This document shows, one piece after another, positions 13,101 through 25,100 of a stretch of DNA of 64,000 nt (its first letter is position 1; every line of letters begins with the position of its first letter). Below the pieces are notes generated by a model that searched no databases, had not been told where the DNA came from, and saw only the letters and a list, made by a program, of their open reading frames with translations. The stretch is from Lanius collurio (taxonomy: Eukaryota > Chordata > Aves > Passeriformes > Laniidae). The DNA is taken from positions 3,835,244 to 3,899,243 of the forward strand of contig JACBWW010000022.1 of NCBI GenBank assembly GCA_020086605.1, given 5' to 3'. Made by a program: the position numbers and the translations under genes.

Positions 13101-16100
13101 ACTGACATTTAATGCTGCCCACTTGAAGTTTTGAGAACAAAAATACAGTCATCTTCAACTGAAGTTAACAAAAGAATAAAAAAAGCATTTTACTCTTCTT
13201 GTATACAAAAAGCCTTAAAAAATACATACTTTGCACTTACTGTCCTTGTCCTTTTTGCTTGGACCACACTTCTGGAAAGTAGAACAATTCTGTTAGTAGA
13301 TTTTGTGCAAATGTCTCCAAATCCACAGGCTTCCTTAATGCAAACTTTGAAGTGTATGCACAGCAGTGGCAGAAAGACAATGACATGGGAGGAGCAGGTA
13401 CTGCTCCTATGTCATGCCTCTCCTTGAGTGTTTTGAAGTAGTCTGGTGTGACACTTAAAACAGACCCTTTTTTGTGTGCAAACTGATTGCATTTGTGTCT
13501 CTTGGCAACTGTATATATTCCTATAGATACTCAGGAATATTTGAAAATGCAGTGAACAATACTTGTAAAGCTTTGGGTTTGATGGAGCATTGAAGAGCCA
13601 TGAAAGGAAAAAAATTTTGGTGGTTGAAAAAGGGAATATTAGTCTAAGATTTATAATGTAAAGTTTTCATCTTGCTTGTTCCCTTTTAAATGTTAAAAAA
13701 TATTCTTCTTTAAAACATCAATTTGCTTTGTCGAATAAATGTGTTTTCTTTGAACTCATTCTTTGAATGAGTTTTGTATTGTTAATATATATGTTCATTT
13801 AGGAACTTTCAATAAACTGAATTAAACAATAGTTTATTTGGATTTTTTTCAATAAACACTGATCATGCTGGTATTCATCAGATTCATCTTGGGAAGTTCT
13901 GCTAAAACAACTTTTAAGGGACTGGTAGTCCCAAGCATACCAGCATCTCCCAAAGAGCAGCCTCAGGGAGTTGACTGTTGTGATCTGCAGATCAGTCTTT
14001 TACTTTTCATGAGCTATTTAGTGTGCAGGGACTAAATATTTAATTTTGAAAGGTAAACACTGGAATTTTTTTTTTCTTCTTCTTTTATGAACTTCGAGGT
14101 CATGGAGAAATTATTTCTTCCATTAAATCAATAATTGTTTGGTTATTTTTAGGCGTTTTTAGAGGAAATCCTGCACAAGTAAAGGAATACCAGGATCTTC
14201 TGGACCCTTTGCTTCAACATACACCTGACGGTATTATGTAGAAGTTGTTCTTCTGAAACACCTGTAGCTTTTTATTGATCTGAAATTATAAAAATACTGA
14301 CCTTCCTATTAATGTGTATTGTGGGCTGAGCAAAGGAGAAGTAAGACTACCAACATGTTTCACAATGGCAAAATACTAATTCTAAATTAACTTCTATTAT
14401 GTAGATACATGGCATCATAAAGTATGATAATAAAAATAACTTTATGTGGAGCAATGCTACTGATCCTAATGTAAGATTTCCACTGTGCCTCCTGATTCCT
14501 TCCCTCCTTCACCTCTGCTTCATTGTATACAAAGTTCATTTTAACTTTTCAGGCAGATATTAGCTACCAGCAGTCACTGGGCAGTTTAACTGTCCCACTT
14601 GGACACAGTTGAGAATTACTCTCATCTTTCATTGTCACTTAATTTTGAAAGCTTTAAAAATAATTTAGTATATGCATATGAAATTGTTTCTAGCTTAGAG
14701 CTGGGAAAGTAGCAATTTATAATCATTTAAATATAAACGTTCTCTTATTTAAATTGTGCACTTCAGAATTTTTGTGGCACTGCAGATAAGGCTAGTGGTG
14801 ACCTTGTCAGGCCCATTCATCCAAAGTTCAGTTAAAAAAAAGAAAAAGACCATAAGTTTGAGTGGGAGGAAAAGAAATGGCCCGAGATCAGAACAATCCA
14901 ATTTTAAAACTTAGCATTTTAGTCACCTGTTCTTACATCTGTGGTACAGTTATGCAAGTACATGCAGAATATTACTTGTTCTTAAACTTTTTGAAGCGAA
15001 TTTCTTTAAGACAATCAAACATTCCTGTTTGCATTATGTAGCAAATTTTTCTTGCTGGTTGTTGCTTTTTTCTGATTATTAATGAGTATGTGAAGTTTTG
15101 TGGACATTAAATTAATCTTGTGGTTCCTTTTGTTGAATGTCATCACAAATGCCACATCTTAAAATTTCTGGATGTGTTTTGGTGCCTCACTCATTTGAAC
15201 ATTGTATCTCTAATAACTCTCGCTTTTCCATTTTTTCTCTGCTTCTTCCCAGTAGTTTCTTTTTCTAAGCAAAGAGTAAAACACTAAAACTTTATTCTGT
15301 TTATCACCTGTTCTTTATCCAAATTAATTCAGGAGTAGAGCAATATTAAGGTGGAATTTAATTATGCAGAAAGCATATTAATTTGCTTTTCGATTTCATA
15401 TAATTAGGTCAGTCATTTGTAATCATGTCTCTGAATTCCTGATGCGTGTCCACTTAGAAAGTTTTAATATAATGTTTATTGATCTCCAATGATCAGCAAT
15501 ACCTGTGGCATAATTCTAGATACAAATCTTCTAGTAGAGAAGTTATGCCATTTTGCTTCATGCTGTTTCAAAATTCAAGTGCTGGTTTTAAATATTTAAT
15601 GAATTAAAGTGTGCAAAACCAAGTTGACTTTTTTGGGGCAGAAATTTTAGTTGGAAAGAGTTGTCTGATACTGAGCCTGTTTTATTGGGGGCACAACACC
15701 CCGAGTGTTTTACTGGGACCCAGCTTTCACTGCTTTGGGTTCAGCCTTCTTAGCTGAACTGCATTTTCCTTCAGGTGACTTTTTTTAGTTTTAGTTTGCA
15801 CAGAAGGTGCTGCACAGATAACATACCTGTTCTGGGGAGAGATTCTGGGGAGATATCTGGTGAAATACAGAGTAGCTCAGTATTGCCCTGGGATTCCTCA
15901 CTGCAGAGATAACAATGAATGATAATCCCTGTTCAGTCAGACTGTTACTGGGGTGCGATTTTTCCTGCTTTGGATCCACTTCAGCTTTATTGGGGGATGC
16001 CAATCAAATAATGAGGGAAGTGCATGTTACTTATGGCTGTGCTTGCTGTCCATGTCCCCAGGGTGCCCTGTTGTCCCCAAGTACTACTACGTGCCCGCTG

Positions 16101-19100
16101 ACTTCGTGGAGCTGGAGAAGAGGAGCCCCGGCAGCCAGAGGCGCTTCCCCAGCAACAGCGGGCGCGATGGGAAGCTCTTCCTGTGGGGCCAGGCCGTGTT
16201 CGTCATTGCCAAGCTGCTGGGTGAGCCAGGGCGGAGCTCTCTGTCCCCTCTGTCCCCTCGTGTCCCTCCCGAACCTGGGCAGCAGAACTGCCTTGAGTTC
16301 TCAATGGACCTTGAGTGGCTCATGTGTCCTCTGCTCTGGTACCTCTGTTACAGACAAAAATTGCTTTGCAGTCTCTTTGTTTGGGTTTTTTAATGCTGTC
16401 TCCTATAAAGCTTAGTGGAATATTTCATAGAGTACTGAAAATGTAAATAAGATGATAGATTTTTTTTTTTTTTTTGCTTTCCCTCTTATTTCTTTTTCTT
16501 CGTGACAGAATATATTAATGTGATGCTTTCTGGGTTAACTATATCAGCTACACCTGTATAGTGATGTTTGCAAGTGATTTATAGCGTTGAATTAAAATTA
16601 TTGACTGCTTTAAGCAAGACAAGTCAAAACTTTGAATAATTGCAGTCTGAGAGAAAGTTAATGATTTATTCATGTGTTATTTTTACCCTTTTAAAAAGAA
16701 GAAACTGTATGAGCAATTGAAAGTGTGTATCAAAGTCTGACCATTGAAAACTGTTATGGTGCATTTCAGTCACAAACTCTGTCACTTGAAATGATTTTAT
16801 TATAAGCTAATGCATAAAGAGTGGTTAATCTAGAAAAATCTTCACAGTTGGGTTTTTTCTTTAGGATTTCTTTTAGGAGAAAAATATATTTATTTTAACA
16901 TGATCAGCAGGTAATCAGTAGATGGAGTTCTGGAAACTATTTTTCTGTCAACACAGAAGGGAAACAGGCTGTTGATAGTAAAAATGAGAAAAATTGAAGG
17001 GGAGTTTAAAAATTCAGCAGTTGGCAAGAACAGTGGATTTCTCTTCAGCTATGGAGGGACGGTCTGTCTGGTGCTGCACCTGTTTGGTTTTGCTGTATTC
17101 CTTGCACAATTCCTCTTTTAGCCAATGCTTCAAAGTAAATGCAGGCAATCTCACTGGTAATTAAAAAAACTAATTTATCTTCTAAGAGTATTAGCCAAGT
17201 AATCCTCAGGTGTATGTATGTGTAAGTATACTGCAGTAGTTCTGCTAGTATTGATCTTACGAATATTTGTGTATTTCTCTACCTGCAGAATGCTGGTTAA
17301 ATAAATTCTATTTATAGTTTGCTAACTGTTACCTGTGTAACATAACATTCTTTTGTTTCTGTTCTTTGCTGAACATTCTTACACACTGCTTTTTTTAAAT
17401 AGTTGTGATAAATATTTTTGACATCTTTAGTAACTGTTTCCTTTATTGTTTAAAAACTTTTTTTCCACTATATTTACTACTTTTCATTCACCCTCTCCTT
17501 TTTTTTCAAAAATATTCATAATTTCAAAGTAATTTTTTCCCCTTTCTGTCATAAGCCTTGCAAACAAGGTTTGGAGATCTTACAGCAATGTCTTCACCAC
17601 TGGTTATATCAGGAACTCCACTTACTCATACTAATTTAGAATTGGTGCATTCAATTCAATTTTGCTCCTTACTGGTGAAAACCTGCCTGAAAAACAATCT
17701 TGTCCTTGAGGAAAGTGGTTGTGTGTTACTTCACTTGTTGGTGGTTGCTAATTAAGTGGGAGCCTGGCTCCAAATACTTTGATATCTGGGAAGTTATTGG
17801 TTTCCCATTTCATTATCCATTCAGAAATCATTGTGTTGCCTCCAGGGTATCAATTAACTTGTTTTTGTTCAGCCTCCTCACTCCTGCTGTGTAGGCAGCA
17901 CACGGTATCACCTTTGTAGCTCCTGCTGCTGTCTCTGGGCCTGGGCTCTGCCTCTTGAGGTCCAAATATTTCTAAATGCAGCAACATGAACCTGAGTTCA
18001 TGTTTTTACCTTCCCACAAAAGGGCAGGCAGAAATAGGGAAGTCAAAGTTTTGATCCTTATTTCAAATGCTCCAAGTAACAGAGGCAGTGGAAGTGCCTG
18101 TGTTGGAGGGCACCACATGTTTATGCAACTGAAAAACTTGTTTATGAAGGAAAAAAGCATGTGTATTTCAGGTGATGGTGCTGTTTTTCACAGAATTTCT
18201 GTCTTGCTTTGGATGAGGAGGTTTGTAAAACCTTTGTGTTAAGGTCCCCATTTTGGAGAAGGGAATTGAATCTCTGGTATTCAGTTAAAAATTCACTCAG
18301 TCTTTAGTAGCTCTCTTTCCTTTGTTTTTCCTTAGAATTTTTGTATCTCATTCTGTGGATTCAGTGCTGCCTGGAAGCGTAAGAGTTTTAGTAATGTTTT
18401 TATTGACCAAATGGATTAAATATTGTCAGCTTCTGCTGATGCAGATAAGGAGTTAACAAAGGAACCTGCTTTTGCAGTCTAATACTTGTATTTATGATAA
18501 TGGTGATGAATATTCACTAGGAGTTAGCTTAAGTTTTATATTAGTCTATTGATACAGTTCTTTTAAATATGAAATTATTCTGACCATGTATTTTAATTAC
18601 TGAGCAATGTAAATCAGTGTTAAAACCAGAACACATACCCTGGAAACCTCTCATTTTTAAGAACTATGAGGCAGAGACCATTGATCTTGAAATCATTTGG
18701 TTAATTTATTTTATTGCACCAGCAGTACTTCACATAATTCAAGTAGTTTCCCTTCCTTTAGCCAGCTAAGAATTCTGTGTGGACTGGAGCTTAGATGAGT
18801 GGTCTGCTCAAATGTTTGGTAACTCAGGTGTCAGTATATTAATTTATTGTCCATATTGATCTTTTATCATCTGGCTTTGCTTGGGCTTGTGTCCATGGAT
18901 CCTGGCCCTGCAGGAGCAGTGCAGAGGCAGGAGCTGCTCCTTTCCTGGCTGCAGTCCAGCTGCATGGTCCCAGCAGGAGGCTGAGCACAGGACAGCATCC
19001 CGGGCTGGCAGAGCTGCTGGCCCCTGAGCTGCCCATGGCAGGGCCTCCCCGTGAGCTGCCCATGGCAGGGCCCCTCAGTGGGGCCGTGGCTCTGCTCCCC

Positions 19101-22100
19101 TCTGCCCCGTTCCTCTGGGCAAGCTTCAGGCAGCGCCTGTTGTGAGCTTTAAGCTGCTGCCTTCATTTACTCCGTGGTGGAGCCTTCCAAAACATCCTGC
19201 TCAAGGCAGAGCTGGTTTTCTCATGGAGCTGAGTGGAGCCCTGAGTCACTCCTGCTTTAGATTAATACCTTATTCCATTGTGTTGGGGCTTTTAAGAATA
19301 GGTAGAAAATTGTGGACTTTGAGATAGAAGAAATGAAAATGTGTTTTGACTTACACTGTAGAGGAAATTATATGAAGTTTGGACAGTTTCCTGTCAAAAT
19401 ATAATTTTGATAGGGGAATGCTTATTTTAAGGTTATAATAGCTCGTATGAACCTGTATTCAAGGAATTTGTTGAAACTTTTTAATAGTATATTTTTATTG
19501 GAGTGCTTAATTTTTTCTTAAGGAGAGGGTTAAAATACTGAGTTTGGTGGGGTTTCTCCACCCTCCATATAAGAAACACCACATAGACTTTGCAGGTTTT
19601 CAAACACTAGGGTTTTTTCCACAATTTCTGCATGAGATACCCTACTGAGAGGTACCTTTATCTCGTCTTTTCCAGAATTCAAGTCATGTGATTACCTTAA
19701 GGTAGAGGCTGTCTACTTCAAAGCTAAACAAGTTTTGATGGTCATTGAGTTTAAAGTTAAAGCTGCAGAATAATTCCATGGTTGTGGATTAAAGGCTTTT
19801 TATTTGACTTGTGTTGAGGAGTCTGTTGTCTGCATCTAATTTATTAACATACCTTTGTGAGAAGTGAAGGCTTGATTTTATATACTACAGTATTGTAATT
19901 AGCTGTAGCAAGAACAATGCTAGAGTCACTCATTCTAAAATTAATGGAATTTGGAATTTTTCAGACTGCTTTTTTAAGTCATTGATCTAAAACAAAGCAG
20001 AACCAACTACAACACACGAGTTGACATGACTTCTTCACAAAAGCTGCAGAAAGCACTCAAGTCATTCTGTATTTTTATTCTCATTTGCTTTCAGCTGATA
20101 AATTAGTGAGTCCTAAAGATCTTGACCCCATTGGCCGGTACGTAGCCCCCCAAGACCAACGGAACATCAGCATGAGATTTTCAAATCAGGTAAGCATTAG
20201 CTTAGTATTACAATATTTTTACAGGAAAATTGTCATCTAAGTGCTACATATGGTCCTCTAATATTGCAGTTAAAGTTCAAAGAAAGTATTCAATGTGTGT
20301 ACATTTTCTGAATTGCTAGAGGAGTCCTTTTAAAAGGAAGATTTTAACAGCTGCAGTTTTGGGGAAGTGATGCACATTTGCCTTCAAATTAAGTGATGCA
20401 ATCAAAATGATAGATGAAATGTATGTTTAAATAGCTGCTATTGTCTTGTATGTGTCTTTGAGTTATGTCAGGAAGGCAAGAATGAGCCTGCTTTTCTTAC
20501 TCCTTCAAAGTAATTTCAACTGCAACATATTAATATTTTTTTGTATTTAGAGTTCCTAAGAGCTACAAGAATGAGGGTTTTTTTTTTTTGGTGTGGTTGA
20601 GACACCATCCCTGGAGGTATTATGTGGCATTTAGGAACAAGGTTCAGTGGTGAGTTTAGGAGTTCTGGGTCAGTGGTTGGACTGGATGATTGTGAAGGTC
20701 CTTTGCAACCTTAATGATTCTGTGATTTTATGTGCTCCTGTATTTGGACTAAATGCATGGCAGGAATGAGTGACCAGGGATGGGGACTTTTTGAAACCCA
20801 GTAATTCAAATCCGTAGTGGATGGGATCGCAAGATATGAACATGTTTGTATGTAGGGGACTTCTTTTATTAAAGAGGTAAGAACTGTGTGTATGGAAATG
20901 TGTACTAAAAGATGTGTTTCAGCCTTTTTTTTTCCTTAGTATGAGGAATGTATATTTAAGAAGTTCCTTGTTCAGCATGGTGAATTTGTCATTGAAGCAT
21001 AAAAGATGAAGTGTTAATCTTAAGATTCACTCCAAGTTGAGAATTGAAGAATGTTTTTCTTGTTCTATCCAAATGCTGCTTATCCCCTCAGTTTCCCATA
21101 TTTCCTGTCACCAGGGTAATCCATGTGCCTGGCTGTTGGTTCATTCATAACCATGATGTTGTTCACAGGGCAGCACTTGTGCCACGTTCCTGTGAGATAA
21201 TGAAAGCTCAGTGATGTCATTTGTTCCTGGTTTCTTTGTTTGTTCTTACCTCATGGGATTATGAATATGACAGAACCTGGCAGCTGCTGGCCCTTTAGGG
21301 GTGCCCTCAGGAGGAGCCTATACTGAGTCAGGGTTGCTGCAGCCCATCCAAGTCCTCTTTCTTTGGTTCTTCAAACCAGTCAGTTTTAATATGCTACAGC
21401 TGAGCACTTTGAAGAAGATGAGGCTTTGTTCTAAAGGCACTCTATGACTCACCAGGAAATGTCTCAGTAGAAAAGTATTTTTACTGCTATTTGGGATACC
21501 CAGTATGTGATAGGCAATTTCCACATCTTCAGAGAGAAATAGCCTCTGCCCTGAGAGCTTCCCAAAAGTGATAATAAATAATACAATGAAAATTTATTTT
21601 CTCTTAACTTATTTATTGAGGGCCACTGACTGAGTCACTAAAGAACTTAGTAAAATGCAACCACCTGGTAAAATTCAGCAATGTAATAGGGACTTGAAAA
21701 GTCAACAGTGTTGAGTGCATTGAAAATAACTTAAACAGCTGCATTTTGATATTTTACTTCATCTGCAGACAATGCAAGAAGAAGGAAGGAAATTCTGGGC
21801 ATGCCTAGGTCTGCTTACAGCTCTCTTCTTCCCAGTGGTGCTACTCCTTTGCCATAGATGACTGTGCATGTAAATTCGAAATGTAAATTGCCAAACTATC
21901 CAAGATGTGGTTCCCAATGTGGGTTAGAAGGAAGGGATGCCCTTCTGAGTTAGTGAGAAATGGAGACTCTGGCATCAGGCCTTTGGCACTGCAGCCTCTG
22001 AGCAGCAGAGTGACTGAAATGGTGACCAGAAGGGTTCATATCCTGCTGAGGCTGGCCAGGTGGTTGTGGAATTTCTTTGGGATTGATTGTACTGAAAGAG

Positions 22101-25100
22101 CTGCTGCAGTATTTTGGGTGGTTTTACTGCTAGAGTAGTATCAGGGTAAAATGTTCCTTCATGCAGATGTCAAAGGGGTCATCATTAAGAGAAGATTAAA
22201 GATGCAAAGATGTCCTGACAGGACTCAAGTGAGCTGTATCAGCAAAGATCTTCAGTTCCAGCCAAGAGTCTTGAGTTTGGCTTTTTTTAATTCACATTTT
22301 AGATTTGTTTAAACAGTTTGTCTGAATATTTGATTATGCCATTGTATCTAATTGAGCTAATTTATGCAAAATCAGTATCTAGTATTGGCCTTAAAGTGCA
22401 GGGAAAATGACTAAAAATACCATACAAAATGAGAACACATCACATCTTAATGATGTCTTTAGAAATCAAAAGTAGTTTCTTCTCTTTAATGATGTCTTCT
22501 CTTTTCCATACAGCTAAAGAATTTCAATTAAATTGAACAGAAAAGTATTTCCACTTGTATTAAATTTTATTCCTGTAAGCAATAAACAAGGATATGCAAG
22601 CATTTCAGATCCCTGTGTATATAAATCTTGTTGTGATACGGTGTTTTGGAAGGAGATGTACCAAAAAAAAGGCTTTTAAAATTTTTATTTGAAACTCTGT
22701 GCTGAGTAAATATTTCTTTAAGAAATGTGTTTTCCATGTAGGCATATTTTCATATTGTGGTTGCATTGACTATAAACTCCAAACATTTGCCACTGAAAAA
22801 TGTGATGAATTTAATATAATTGTGGCTTTGGTGCCTCTATAAAAATATGTCTCATACCCACATAATAGAGTAGATTTAAGCAAGCAATGGAAAGCATTTA
22901 AAATATTCCAACCTTACTTTTACAGCTTGGAAGCATCAATGAAGAATTAGGTAAAGGAAAGTAAGGTAATACAGACCTGCAAAGGCAAAAGTGCTATGAA
23001 AACTGTCTATATAAGTATGTATAATTATTGCTGTGAGTGCATCAGAAAATCAGATCAGAGGACAATCTCTTTGGTTGTGGAAAACTGAGGCATCAGTTGA
23101 GCAGTACAATAAAAACCTAATGGCCACTAATACTAATTTTGTCTGTTTATAGTTTGAAGGAAATGTTTTTTCTTCTAATTCAGTGCCAAAACCCACTATT
23201 TGCCACTTTCAGGAGGCTGTGTCCGTATGCCCTTTATTGGGGAAGTGCCAGTGTGGTGCTGGAGCAAGGCTGCCTTTGCTGGGTTTAGTCTGTGTTCCAA
23301 AGCACAATGAGGTCCAACAGCAGCCAGAGAGGTTCTCTCTACTCTGCTTTGCAGTCCTCATGGTCAGGTTAGAGCCCATTTTCAGGAGTTTAAAAAAAAA
23401 AAAAAGAATCATCCATACTGTGTTTACTTTGAAAGGAGATAATGCAGGGAATTCTGGTCCAGGGTGACTCTGTAGAACTGGATTCCTTAGAAGAGCTTCT
23501 TTTGTTACTCCTCTTTACTGTCTCCAGATTCAGGAGGGATTATAACTCACTCTGGGTTGTTGCATTCTGTTTTGGGAGGATGTAGTGTGGAGGAGGGCCT
23601 GGATGGTAACAATAACATTTGAGAAATGAGGTAGGGTGGGGTTTTTTTGGAATTGTTTTCTATTTTACTGGCTCGTGTGAAAGCTGATTTATTGCTGTCT
23701 CATGTTTAATTTCATCTTTAACAAAAAATCATAATCTGACTAAATGGCCAGAGTAGGACTATTTTATCTTCTGAGTTAAGTTGAAATATGTGTTTAGGGT
23801 TACAATTAATTAACTGAATTCTCTGCATGTGATGACTGTATTCTTTTAATGTTTTGTTGTGTGGAGTTAGCAATCATTTGTAAGGATTTCATTGCAGTTA
23901 CTGAGAATTGAGATTAATGCCTGTTGATGAAGAGAATTGGGAAGAGATTATTCAAAATAATAGACTGGGGTTTTTTTTTAATTTTCAGGCAAATAGATAA
24001 CATGTAAAGAAGGAACTAAAATTATTAATTGTAGGTAGACTGAGATATTTTAAGATTTTTTTGTTTAGGATTAGAGCATGTCTAATTTGGATGGAAGCAT
24101 AGTGGATGATTTGTTTTGTCATGTTAATTATAAACCTGTTCTTGCTTTCATTGCTGTTAATACAATTGAATTGTCTACCACAGTTAACACAATTTTAAAC
24201 CATCCAAATATTCTTTTAGAATTTGAGGCACATAGATGTGCTGTGTTTGATTTCAGGGTCTGGTGTGTTAGTGCCAATGGGCACAGGGTGGTCAGCAGTG
24301 GTCAGTGCTGCCAGAGCAGCTCAGTGCCAATGGGCACAGGGTGGTCAGCAGTGGTCAGTGCTGCCAGAGCAGCTCTGTGACCATTGGGTGGTGGGTCAGG
24401 AGCAGCCAGGTGTGTCATGGGGGTGCAGTGCAGTCTCCTGTTGTGAGCAGTTTCCATTTGCCTCTCCTTGCTCCGTGTGCTTGGAAAGCCCAGTGGGTAC
24501 CATTTCCATTGGGGCTCTTCAATGCTCTGCCTCCTCTCTCACATGCTCACAATAAATGGGTTTTTTTCAGAGTTCTGAGGTTTCCTGGCAGTGTAAGCAG
24601 AAAGGCACAGTGATAACATCTGTGCAAGAGAGTGCAGCAAAAGGCTGATAACTGAGCTGCTTTCTCTGCTTGTGCCAGGAACGGAGTCAGGGATTTTTCC
24701 CTTTATCCTACCTCCAACAGTTTATAACCTTGTTAAAAACGATGATTTTTTAAAAAAAATTCTTCTTTTTGGAGAGGAAGAACAACTAATCAGTCTTTTA
24801 TCTTGTTCTTCTGAGGTATATTTATCATCTGCACAGCATGCAGAATGCAGCTGAAGCCAACCCTTCTGCCAAGGATCCAAGGTGGAAACACGAGGCAGGA
24901 AGGGGAGCCTGGGCAGGGGGGCTCTTGTGGTGTCCTGGGGAGACAGTGATTGATGTTGTGGGAATAATACCTGAGCTGGCCTTATTAGACAAATGAGAAA
25001 GCCAAGACATTTAAATGGAACTTCTAACAACAACCAGATATATTTAGTGGCATATTTAGCAGTTTAGTGCTTTTCCATATCTCTTTTTTAAAAAATATAC

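Noticed and set aside
16087..16415. Overlapping 78-166 codon frames on both strands around E7
   Set aside because: Shadows of the GC-rich exon E7; only the frame matching PHKB has homology.
24078..24613. Three overlapping plus-strand frames of about 100 codons with internal repeats
   Set aside because: The repeats come from the 53-bp tandem DNA duplication, which is not a multiple of three in a way that keeps one frame; no gene-like features.
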